A stretch of DNA of 28,951 bases from a virus. The notes beneath the pieces were generated by a model. It saw only the letters and a program-made list of their open reading frames with translations. It was not told the DNA's origin and made no database searches. Where the stretch lies: the IMG/VR virus record IMGVR_UViG_3300036715_001412, positions 1 through 28,951 of that record; one strand, 5' to 3'. Each line of letters begins with the position of its first letter. Position 1 is the stretch's first letter. Position numbers and translations under genes: made by a program. Positions 22,226-28,129 of this stretch are shown piece by piece.

Positions 22226-22774
22226 ACCTTGAGTCTTCTCGGTGGTGCAACGCCAGGAGGGCACCCAGCATATGCTCAATACTACATCCGTCGAGTTGAA
22301 ATGTCTTCTACTGATAAGCTCGTCGCTATCTGTAAGGAGTTGGGTTATTCATCCGAATACAAGCTTGAATTGGATGGAACCTCAAGTAGAGATACAGTCA
22401 AAGTAAGTTTCCCTTGCTTCGCTGGGGATAATTTGATTCTCGCCAAGGACATTTCAGCAGTTAAGCAGCTCGAATTGAACAAGAAACTTCAACACATTTG
22501 GTCGGATAATTCTGTCTCAGTAACAATCTATTATAAGATTGAAGAATTGCCAGAAATTAAGAAATGGATGAAGGAAAACTACGAAGGTGGTTTGAAGACT
22601 GTTAGTTTCTTACTTCACGCTGGTCATGGATTCAAACAGGCTCCTTATGAAGAAATCACAAAGGAACGTTATTTGGAACTTATGAAGGACGTAAAACCAA
22701 TTGGTTCAAAATTGGAGATTTCTGGTGAAAACTTTAACGTTGAGTGCGACGGAGGTGCCTGCCCCATCAAATAG
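22124..22774 (+). CDS. nrdJ: C-intein fused to class II ribonucleotide reductase C-terminal part
   Basis: 216 residues: C-intein 1-34, C-extein 35-216. The C-extein starts TLSLLGGATPGGHPAYAQYY, which continues the N-extein's TTVKPSG, and includes YYIRRVEM and VSFPCFAGDN. It ends in VECDGGACPIK, the flexible C-terminal CxxxxC pair that re-reduces the active site in class II enzymes. Joined, the exteins give 657 residues, somewhat shorter than Lactobacillus RTPR (739). The gene uses a clear Shine-Dalgarno sequence. Composition changes from A-rich intein codons to balanced extein codons at 22226. A BFD-like Fe-S protein follows after 12 bases. Confidence 0.92.
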   Translation: MKLIKKEVKQNFTVDCEVEDTHCYQLDNGIISHNTLSLLGGATPGGHPAYAQYYIRRVEMSSTDKLVAICKELGYSSEYKLELDGTSSRDTVKVSFPCFAGDNLILAKDISAVKQLELNKKLQHIWSDNSVSVTIYYKIEELPEIKKWMKENYEGGLKTVSFLLHAGHGFKQAPYEEITKERYLELMKDVKPIGSKLEISGENFNVECDGGACPIK

Positions 22775-22786
22775 CATCCACAAGCC

Positions 22787-23002
22787 ATGTCCAATAAAGT
22801 AATGAAAACATTTGGTGGAATGGTCAACCATTGCACTTGTTTCAGAAAATCATTCAGAACTCTGAAAAATATCTGTCTCGCCAACGACCTAAAAACCGTT
22901 GACGATATAGTTAGAGAAACTAAATGTGGAAGCAAGTGTAAGTTGTGTATTCCATACATGCAAAAAATGTTAGATACTGGTAAGGTTGAATTCTTGCCAT
23001 GA
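22787..23002 (+). CDS. BFD-like [2Fe-2S] protein
   Basis: 71 residues. CTC (C16, C18) and KCGSKCKLC (C47, C51, C54) with following PY resemble the CxC...CxxC iron-sulfur pattern of bacterioferritin-associated ferredoxin and the BFD-like domains of nitrite reductase; the extra Cys is typical of related (2Fe-2S)-binding domains. It begins 12 bases after nrdJ and is probably on the same mRNA. A redox role, possibly electron supply or iron mobilisation for nucleotide metabolism, is suggested by position only. Confidence 0.7.
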   Translation: MSNKVMKTFGGMVNHCTCFRKSFRTLKNICLANDLKTVDDIVRETKCGSKCKLCIPYMQKMLDTGKVEFLP

Positions 23003-23151
23003 TAGTTCTTGAGAAAATTGGAACATCGGTTGACCCGTATGGTTATTATGACCAACACGGCAACCGATATTTTTTCTCTAGCTTAAAAGAAGTCAATCTC
23101 TTTTTGAGGAAAACTATGTTGACATTTTTGTTACGTGGTCGTAGTGTTTAG
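22999..23151 (+). CDS. Small hypothetical protein (50 residues)
   Basis: The ATG overlaps the stop of the BFD-like gene as ATGA, the coupling seen elsewhere in this genome. The frame runs to TAG 23149-23151 and encodes a sequence with GYYDQHGNRYFFSSLKEVNL, a plausible small fold. The promoter for the Mom-like gene lies inside its 3' end. No family is recognised. It could be a chance frame, but otherwise 23003-23118 would be empty in a very compact genome. Confidence 0.45.
   Translation: MIVLEKIGTSVDPYGYYDQHGNRYFFSSLKEVNLFLRKTMLTFLLRGRSV
23119..23147 (+). promoter_or_regulatory. Sigma70-type promoter for the Mom-like gene
   Basis: TTGACA (23119-23124), 17-nt spacer, TAGTGT (23142-23147), seven bases, ATG 23155. 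The predicted start site coincides with the start codon, implying a leaderless mRNA. The consensus -35 suggests use by unmodified host polymerase and therefore early expression. Confidence 0.6.
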
Positions 23152-23154
23152 TCA

Positions 23155-23961
23155 ATGACCAATTCCATTTCGTTTGTCGATACTTCCAAGCTTTACTTGC
23201 GAGAAATAAATCCGCAGATTGCTAAAGACATCATTGTGAAGAATCATTATTCTCATAAATGGAGCATGTGTTCAGTGGCGTTAGGTGTCTTTCAAAAAAA
23301 TTTACCGGACCCAAATAGTTTCTTCGATAACGATACCGAAAAGTTGATTGGTTGTATCGTTTATGGAAATCCGGTTGGTAGGTCAGCCGCAGCTTCTATT
23401 TCAACATCGTTGAAGATTGATGAAGTCTATGAACTCGTAAGACTTTGGATAGCCGACATGCCGCATTCGAAGAATATGGAAAGTTTTTGTATCGGTCAGT
23501 CTTTTCACTGGCTCAGAAAGAATCGACCAAAAATCAAAGCGTTGTTGAGTTACGCAGATAATGAGGCAGGGCACACCGGAATTATTTACCAAAGCACTAA
23601 TTGGCTCTATCAAGGTAATTCACAATTGGCTCTAATGCCCAATTACAGTCTGTCTTTGACTGGACCAGAAGAAGGTTATCAATGGATACACAGCCGAACT
23701 GTTTCCGAAAAATGGGGAAGCCATAATATCAATAATTTAAAGAAAATGATAGGTAAGACATTTTGGATGAAAAAAGAATCATCAAAACATCGCTACATCT
23801 ACATTTTATTGAAGGGTCAGAAGAGACAAGAGATTCTCGATAACCTCAAACACAAGACATATCCTTATCCAAAGGAAGACGTTCATTCTGATGAGATCAG
23901 TGAAGTCGTAGTCAATCCAGCAGATTTTAGCCCCAACACCGAACTATCACTTTTTGTATGA
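23155..23961 (+). CDS. Mom-like DNA modification protein (anti-restriction)
   Basis: 268 residues. Resembles phage Mu Mom and its GNAT-fold relatives: IVKNHYSHKW (27-36), ALGVFQ and KLIGCIVYGNPVGRSAAA, 'VYELVRLWIADMPHSKNMES', 'SFHWLRKNRPKIKALLSYAD', then NEAGHTGIIYQSTNWLYQG. Mu Mom adds a carbamoylmethyl group to adenine and so protects phage DNA from restriction. A similar role here is inference from the family. The C-terminal 70 residues are basic and may bind DNA. It has its own early-type promoter and overlaps a methyltransferase gene by ATGA, so the two are co-expressed. Confidence 0.78.
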   Translation: MTNSISFVDTSKLYLREINPQIAKDIIVKNHYSHKWSMCSVALGVFQKNLPDPNSFFDNDTEKLIGCIVYGNPVGRSAAASISTSLKIDEVYELVRLWIADMPHSKNMESFCIGQSFHWLRKNRPKIKALLSYADNEAGHTGIIYQSTNWLYQGNSQLALMPNYSLSLTGPEEGYQWIHSRTVSEKWGSHNINNLKKMIGKTFWMKKESSKHRYIYILLKGQKRQEILDNLKHKTYPYPKEDVHSDEISEVVVNPADFSPNTELSLFV

Positions 23962-24548
23962 ACCATTTTTTTGACGTAGGAGCCAATACCGGCCAAACAT
24001 TTGACAAGTTTCTTCTCAACACCAATGACTACGACGGTTGTAAAATATGGTGCTTCGAACCATCACCACGTAATATGAATGGACTTGTAGAGACTGCAAA
24101 GCGCGTCTCTGGCTGGGCTGAAAAGGGCGTCCATGACTTTGATGTGGTTGTGTGTCCTTTTGGGTTGTGGGATAAAGCAGGCACCCTCGGATTCTATGAG
24201 AAGAGCGATGCACTTGACCCTTACGGTAGGGAGAACGGTGAAGGTGACTCATTTAAGGAAAATTGGATTACTAACAATAAGGCCGGTTATAAAATCTATG
24301 CCTCAGTCGTTTCCACTTCTCAGTTCATCTTAGACAATACATCTGCCGATGATAGAATCACCATCAAACTCGATTGTGAGGGCGGAGAATACAAAATTTT
24401 AGAAGATTTATTGAAAAATTCCGATGTAATGAGAAGAATTCAGAAAATTTTTATCGAGTGGCACACCACAGATGAAGAGTATAAAAAGCAAGGTCTAATC
24501 GATGCCTTTAAGGAAGCTGGTGTTACTGTTGAACTTTGGCCATACTAG
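23958..24548 (+). CDS. FkbM-family methyltransferase
   Basis: 196 residues. SAM-binding motif I is FFDVGANTGQTF (4-15), followed by IWCFEPSP, VVVCPFGLWD, and ITIKLDCEGGEYKILEDLL (the D-x-E-G-x-E signature of FkbM proteins), then 'IQKIFIEWH'. FkbM enzymes are O-methyltransferases, mostly acting on sugars or small molecules. Coupled translation with the Mom-like gene (ATGA overlap) suggests a shared task, such as DNA-base decoration, or a cell-surface change; neither is shown. It is a complete domain of typical length. Confidence 0.8.
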   Translation: MNHFFDVGANTGQTFDKFLLNTNDYDGCKIWCFEPSPRNMNGLVETAKRVSGWAEKGVHDFDVVVCPFGLWDKAGTLGFYEKSDALDPYGRENGEGDSFKENWITNNKAGYKIYASVVSTSQFILDNTSADDRITIKLDCEGGEYKILEDLLKNSDVMRRIQKIFIEWHTTDEEYKKQGLIDAFKEAGVTVELWPY

Positions 24549-24573
24549 TCGGCGTTTTTTGGTAGGTCGATAG

Positions 24574-24601
24574 TATTTATATACAACCCCCAACTTGTAT
24601 A
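24574..24601 (+). promoter_or_regulatory. TATTTATA box plus hairpin before the 24607 gene
   Basis: TATTTATA (24574-24581) overlaps a 7-bp perfect stem TATACAA/TTGTATA (24580-24586 with 24595-24601; loop CCCCCAAC). The ATG at 24607 is five bases after the stem. It has the same layout as at 1550 and 4351. The stretch 24549-24573 before it holds GGCGTTTTTT but no convincing terminator hairpin. Confidence 0.5.
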
Positions 24602-24606
24602 TAACC

Positions 24607-25914
24607 ATGAACCGTTCTCAATTAAAGGAATTTGCTTCTAAACTTAAAGAATCTAGAGGAGATGAATTAGAAGTCTTTGTTGAGGTTGATGTCGTTAAAG
24701 CAAAATATCCAAATAAGACCGAGGCTGAGAGGGCTGGTATTTCAAAGAGAATTGCTTCTGCTATTGGTGAAAACAACCTTATTATCGAAATTGATATGGT
24801 TGCTGAAATTGATTCCGAATATGTAGATAATAGTTTTGATTGGGAAGCGGGCGACCAACACGGAACTCATAATCCAGGTAGCGGATTTGAACTGGGTGGT
24901 ATTAAATTAGAAGTGACCGATTCAGTCCATGCATATGATGACGCCACCGGACAACCGACAAAGGTAGTTATATTCAAAAGTGGAACCATTATTCCAGAAT
25001 CCGCTTTAACAAAAATCGGTCAACGACAGTTGGAAAGAGCAGTTGACAGTTATTTACAAAAGAAAACAAGCGATGACGCTAGTTCACGCGATGAGCGTGA
25101 TGACGACGAAGATAGATACAACGAAAACAATATCACTATGAAGCAATCAAATATAAACGAACTCAAGTCAATCATCAAGAAGCTTGTTCTACAAGAAATC
25201 ACCGTCAATACCAATACTCTTGGAACAACGGACAGTTCAAGTGATGACACAGCTGTTAAGGCTCTTGACAAAGCAGTTAAAGAAGGTAATGCATCGAAGC
25301 CAGCGGGCTCAAGTAAGGTTGTTGCTAAGAACGACACGCAACAGGCCGAACTCTCCAAGCAGAGTCCTGATTGCTATGACGTTATTTCTGTTACAAATGG
25401 TTCTGACCGCAAGATTGCAAAGAACTTGAAATTGGATGACGCTATCGAATTTATTAAGAAACACGCCAAGGATTCCGAAAAGACATACATGCAAAAAGCA
25501 TACGACAAGTCAGAAAAGGGTTTTGGTAAGAAAGTAGATGAAAAGACCGCAAAAGCTATTGGAAATACTGAGGCTGATACGGATAAAATGGAAGATACAA
25601 AGGAAGATTCCCAAGTTGAGATTGCCGGTAAGGAAGATAAGAAGGCCGATGAAAAGGGAGAAAAGTCCCTCAAGCCTATCGATAAAGACAACTCCCCACA
25701 GATGGGTGGAGCTTTGGTTGACAAGATTGAGAAAATCATCGACATGGCTCTTAAGGGTAAAGCAGATTCCAAGACCGCCTATCTTAAAGCAGATAAAGAC
25801 ATGGAAAGTCCTGATAAGTTGGCCGTTAAATTGGACGGAACAAACGCTATCAAGGGCGCCAAGTCTAAAGAAAAAATCACCCCAAAGGTGAAAGCAGTTG
25901 ATTCGAAGAAGTAG
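24607..25914 (+). CDS. Highly charged late-type phage protein, unknown function
   Basis: 435 residues from ATG 24607; the TTG at 24595 lies in the leader hairpin. The N-terminal 150 residues look folded (ELEVFVEVDVVKAKYPNKTE, LGGIKLEVTDSVHAYDDATG). An Asp/Arg-rich hinge (DDASSRDERDDDEDRYNENN) follows, then a long Lys/Asp/Glu/Ala-rich part with KSIIKKLVLQEI and many EDK-type repeats, likely helical or disordered. An in-frame ATG at 25138 begins MKQSNINELKSIIKK, which resembles true N-termini of other large-phage proteins and may be an internal start. The composition recalls prohead core or scaffold proteins, and the late-type box agrees, but there is no firm family match. Confidence 0.6.
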   Translation: MNRSQLKEFASKLKESRGDELEVFVEVDVVKAKYPNKTEAERAGISKRIASAIGENNLIIEIDMVAEIDSEYVDNSFDWEAGDQHGTHNPGSGFELGGIKLEVTDSVHAYDDATGQPTKVVIFKSGTIIPESALTKIGQRQLERAVDSYLQKKTSDDASSRDERDDDEDRYNENNITMKQSNINELKSIIKKLVLQEITVNTNTLGTTDSSSDDTAVKALDKAVKEGNASKPAGSSKVVAKNDTQQAELSKQSPDCYDVISVTNGSDRKIAKNLKLDDAIEFIKKHAKDSEKTYMQKAYDKSEKGFGKKVDEKTAKAIGNTEADTDKMEDTKEDSQVEIAGKEDKKADEKGEKSLKPIDKDNSPQMGGALVDKIEKIIDMALKGKADSKTAYLKADKDMESPDKLAVKLDGTNAIKGAKSKEKITPKVKAVDSKK

Positions 25915-25927
25915 AATTTTCTTCGGA
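25902..25927 (+). terminator. Hairpin at the stop codon of the 24607 gene, possible terminator
   Basis: TTCGAAGAA (25902-25910) pairs with TTCTTCGGA (25919-25927) over 9 bp with one G-T pair; the loop holds the TAG stop. The T-rich stretch (CTTTTTATT) begins 11 bases later, so it is at best a weak terminator. Confidence 0.35.
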
Positions 25928-26310
25928 AAGTTCTTGACTTTTTATTAAAGCGGCCCGATGGAACTCCGTTTTATGTCGGAAAAGGAAAAGGTAGAAGATG
26001 TTACGCACACCTAAAACCTTGGAAAACTTGACTTCAATACTCGGGAGGAATATTTTCACTGGGTTAAACAATGGAAGGAGGATTACAATAACGTCACCAA
26101 GTTGGTAAGAATTGAAAAGCTTAACAGTAAGCTTCATTCAGGAAGCGCACCCCCCCCCCCCCCAACACAACCGTAGAGAAAGTTGGAATTGCTATTGAGA
26201 AAATCAAATCGGAAATGGATTTCAATACGGCTATGGGGGGCGTTCGTTGGTTCCGCAACAGCAAATTTCTTCTCAATATGGTATCAACTTCTACGGAAGA
26301 TGCTCCATGA
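25915..26310 (+). pseudogene. Decayed GIY-YIG endonuclease remnant and debris
   Basis: In the frame of the upstream gene, directly after its stop, the sequence encodes LLKRPDGTPFYVGKGKG and RRCYAHLKPW, the second half of a GIY-YIG motif (PFYVGKGxGxRxxxHL). The GIY strand is missing and a stop follows at 26029. After a shift of one frame, 'NTREEYFHWVKQWKEDYNNV' and TKLVRIEKLNSKLHSG follow up to a run of 14 C. After the run, in the first frame again, comes VEKVGIAIEKIKSEMDFNTA until TGA 26308-26310. At least two frameshifts and no start codon indicate a broken gene, or sequencing errors near the C-run. This is the longest stretch (537 nt) without an intact large gene. Confidence 0.6.
26150..26163. 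repeat. Homopolymer run of 14 C
   Basis: Fourteen consecutive C (26150-26163) in an AT-rich genome. The reading frame of the remnant changes across it. Such a run slips in replication and sequencing, so the true length is uncertain. Confidence 0.95.
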
Positions 26311-26411
26311 AAATTGTCGCTATTTATCTTCTCGCTGTGCGGGCTTCTAGTAAGATAAGAGCCGGCCAAAAAATGAAAGAAAGGTTGGAAGCTCAAAAAG
26401 TGGTAGCCTAA
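26307..26411 (+). CDS. Possible small protein (34 residues)
   Basis: ATG 26307 overlaps the stop of the debris frame as ATGA, and the frame runs to TAA 26409-26411. It encodes a short hydrophobic start (MKIVAIYLLAVRASSK) and a basic helix (KMKERLEAQKVVA). There is no Shine-Dalgarno sequence or family match. Since the upstream frame is decayed, this may be no more than a surviving tail of the same gene. Confidence 0.2.
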   Translation: MKIVAIYLLAVRASSKIRAGQKMKERLEAQKVVA

Positions 26412-26422
26412 ACTATCGTTCA

Positions 26423-26451
26423 AGCACCTATATATTATATGTATAGGTGCT
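26423..26451 (+). promoter_or_regulatory. 10-bp hairpin abutting the peptidase start codon
   Basis: AGCACCTATA (26423-26432) pairs perfectly with TATAGGTGCT (26442-26451), loop TATTATATG. The ATG of the peptidase begins at the very next base. The AT-rich loop could contain a promoter box. Folded RNA would press the stem against the initiating ribosome, so initiation probably needs unfolding or a transcript that lacks the left arm. Confidence 0.55.
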
Positions 26452-27219
26452 ATGAACCATACCCACATCCCTAAAAAATACGGTTGGAAACCAGATATTT
26501 CTGACCATCGTGATAGAATTTTTAAACTTGGTGGTGCTGACCTGAGCGCCTTACCGTGCAAGGTCGATTTGCGTCCAAAGTGCTCCGTAGTTGAGAACCA
26601 ATCGACTCTTGGCTCGTGCACCGCTAATTCAGTAGTGGGTGCTTTGGAATACCTCGAAATCATCGACGCAGACTTAACTAACAACGACAAAAATTTAAGT
26701 AGATTATTTGTTTACTACAATACCCGAGACCTTGAAGGGAATATAGACGTTGATAGTGGCGGTTCTCTTCGCTCTACCATTCAGGCTCTAGCCATCCACG
26801 GAACCTGTGACGAATTGTTGTGGCCGTATGATATTTCCAATTTTAAAACAAAACCCGCTGACGATATTTACGCAAGCGCCGACGAACACAAAATTACAGA
26901 TTATTCACGATTAAACGATTTGAGTGACATGTTGACCTGCTTGGCGTCCGGCTTTCCTTTTGTTTTTGGATTCTCAGTTTACTCCGCATTTGAAGATCCC
27001 GTAACTGCTCAAACAGGAATATTAAATCTTCCTAACGGCGATGAAACTTTTATGGGCGGTCATGCTGTATGCGCTGTTGGTTATGATATGGAAGCAAAAA
27101 CAGTTTTGATTAGGAACAGTTGGGGAGCAACATGGGGCCAAGATGGTTATTTCACCATGCCATTCGCATATATTTCAAATCCGGGATTGGCTGCCGACTT
27201 TTGGACTATCCGAAAATAA
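26452..27219 (+). CDS. Papain-like (C1A) cysteine peptidase
   Basis: 255 residues. The catalytic set is complete: oxyanion Gln50 and Cys56 in VENQSTLGSCTANSVVGALE, His204 in FMGGHAVCAVGYD, Asn222 in IRNSWGATWGQDGYF. There is no signal peptide and only a short N-terminal extension (PKKYGWKPDISDHRDRIFK), a layout seen in bacterial C1A peptidases of about 250-300 residues. A cytoplasmic or virion-associated protease is therefore likely. Possible tasks are cleavage of host proteins or capsid/tail maturation; the sequence does not decide. It lies in an accessory stretch with a PEP-CTERM protein and a decayed endonuclease, suggesting gene gain. Confidence 0.88.
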   Translation: MNHTHIPKKYGWKPDISDHRDRIFKLGGADLSALPCKVDLRPKCSVVENQSTLGSCTANSVVGALEYLEIIDADLTNNDKNLSRLFVYYNTRDLEGNIDVDSGGSLRSTIQALAIHGTCDELLWPYDISNFKTKPADDIYASADEHKITDYSRLNDLSDMLTCLASGFPFVFGFSVYSAFEDPVTAQTGILNLPNGDETFMGGHAVCAVGYDMEAKTVLIRNSWGATWGQDGYFTMPFAYISNPGLAADFWTIRK

Positions 27220-27220
27220 T

Positions 27221-27248
27221 TTGACATATAGGTGTTTTACCCTATAGT
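27221..27248 (+). promoter_or_regulatory. Strong sigma70-type promoter for the PEP-CTERM gene
   Basis: TTGACA (27221-27226), 16-nt spacer, TATAGT (27243-27248), seven bases, ATG 27256. This is the closest match to the sigma70 consensus in the window (6/6 and 5/6). The spacer and -10 contain overlapping dyads (TATAGG/CCTATA at 27228-27233 and 27242-27247, and CCTATA/TATAGG), which could form an operator or hairpin. A leaderless mRNA is predicted. Confidence 0.7.
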
Positions 27249-27255
27249 TATAGGC

Positions 27256-28107
27256 ATGAGATTCCTTAAAGTTATTATACTATTCGTGTGCTTGGCTTGC
27301 GCTGCGTGGGCAGGCTCAGCCACAGACATCACGGGTCTTTATTATACAGGCATCAATAACAGCTATGGACTTCTTGCCGACGCCTCCCAAGATTCTCACT
27401 GGACCGTCGCATACGCTAGAGTCAACGGAGCAAGTTATACGGGAAACTCAACCTATACGGGAAACTCATATGTTCTCAGCGCAAATTATATCGATGCTGC
27501 GTATGTAGCAAATAGTGGTTCATCCAAATGGATTACAGCTCCGGGAGCTAGCACAAGCGCGGCGGGGACAAATGTGAATATCGGTGGAGATTTTTTACCG
27601 GGAGACGGAACGACGGGAACAAATAGAGCTCAATTCGTTTATAGATTGGCTTTCAACGTAGTTGGGACGGGAAGTGGAACGGTAACAAACAACATTTCAA
27701 TTTCATTGACGATAGCGGCTGATGACCAATATTCGGTTTATGTAAATCCTTCACTGAACAGTAACGGAAGTGTTAACACCGGAAGCACTTTGGCTGGTTC
27801 GAGGACTAATGCGTGGAACAATACAAGTGCCGTTTATCTTCAAAATTTCTCAAACTCAAATTCATCGGCTAACTCATCGTTTGTAATTGGAACAAATTAC
27901 ATTTACGTAGTCGTTGATAACACAAACAGCCTTACAGGAAATCAATCAATATCCGATTTAAATCCAAGTGGATTGTTGGTCTATCAAGTTGGTTCTGCTA
28001 TGACGATTGACGGTCATGTTATTCCAGAACCAAGTTTTTACGGACTAATTTTGATTCCAATTTCACTCGGACTCTTATACTCAAAAAAGCGACTTGACAT
28101 TTTATAA
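27256..28107 (+). CDS. Secreted PEP-CTERM sorting-signal protein
   Basis: 283 residues from ATG 27256; the TTG at 27232 would place basic and polar residues before the signal peptide. The N-terminus MRFLKVIILFVCLACAAWAG is a signal peptide with cleavage likely after AWA. The mature part is Ser/Asn/Thr/Gly-rich, beta-type (TIAADDQYSVYVNPSLNSNG). The C-terminus has PEP at 257-259, hydrophobic FYGLILIPISLGLLY and basic SKKR, the three parts of a PEP-CTERM signal. In bacteria, exosortase EpsH/XrtA recognises it and the proteins reach the cell surface or matrix. An exact 15-bp direct repeat at 27436 and 27454 encodes YTGNS twice. No exosortase is in this window, so a host enzyme is presumed. Confidence 0.82.
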   Translation: MRFLKVIILFVCLACAAWAGSATDITGLYYTGINNSYGLLADASQDSHWTVAYARVNGASYTGNSTYTGNSYVLSANYIDAAYVANSGSSKWITAPGASTSAAGTNVNIGGDFLPGDGTTGTNRAQFVYRLAFNVVGTGSGTVTNNISISLTIAADDQYSVYVNPSLNSNGSVNTGSTLAGSRTNAWNNTSAVYLQNFSNSNSSANSSFVIGTNYIYVVVDNTNSLTGNQSISDLNPSGLLVYQVGSAMTIDGHVIPEPSFYGLILIPISLGLLYSKKRLDIL

Positions 28108-28121
28108 AAAGAATGTAATTT
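28094..28121 (+). promoter_or_regulatory. Sigma70-type promoter for the MoxR-like ATPase
   Basis: TTGACA (28094-28099), 16-nt spacer, TAATTT (28116-28121), eight bases, ATG 28130. The -35 lies within the last codons of the PEP-CTERM gene. A leaderless mRNA is predicted, as for 9570, 23155 and 27256. Confidence 0.55.
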
Positions 28122-28129
28122 AAGCCAAT

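Noticed and set aside
23003-23118. tRNA or other structured RNA in the gap before the Mom-like gene
   Set aside because: I see no cloverleaf arms or TTC loop; the stretch is better explained by the 50-codon ORF. No tRNA was recognised elsewhere in the window either.
25931-25956. TTGACT as another -35 promoter box
   Set aside because: No suitable -10 hexamer at 16-18 nt and no intact gene at the expected distance.
26121-26690. 189-codon minus-strand frame across the C-run and the peptidase start
   Set aside because: It is antisense to the clearly real peptidase and its hairpin, and includes glycine from the C-run; no family features.
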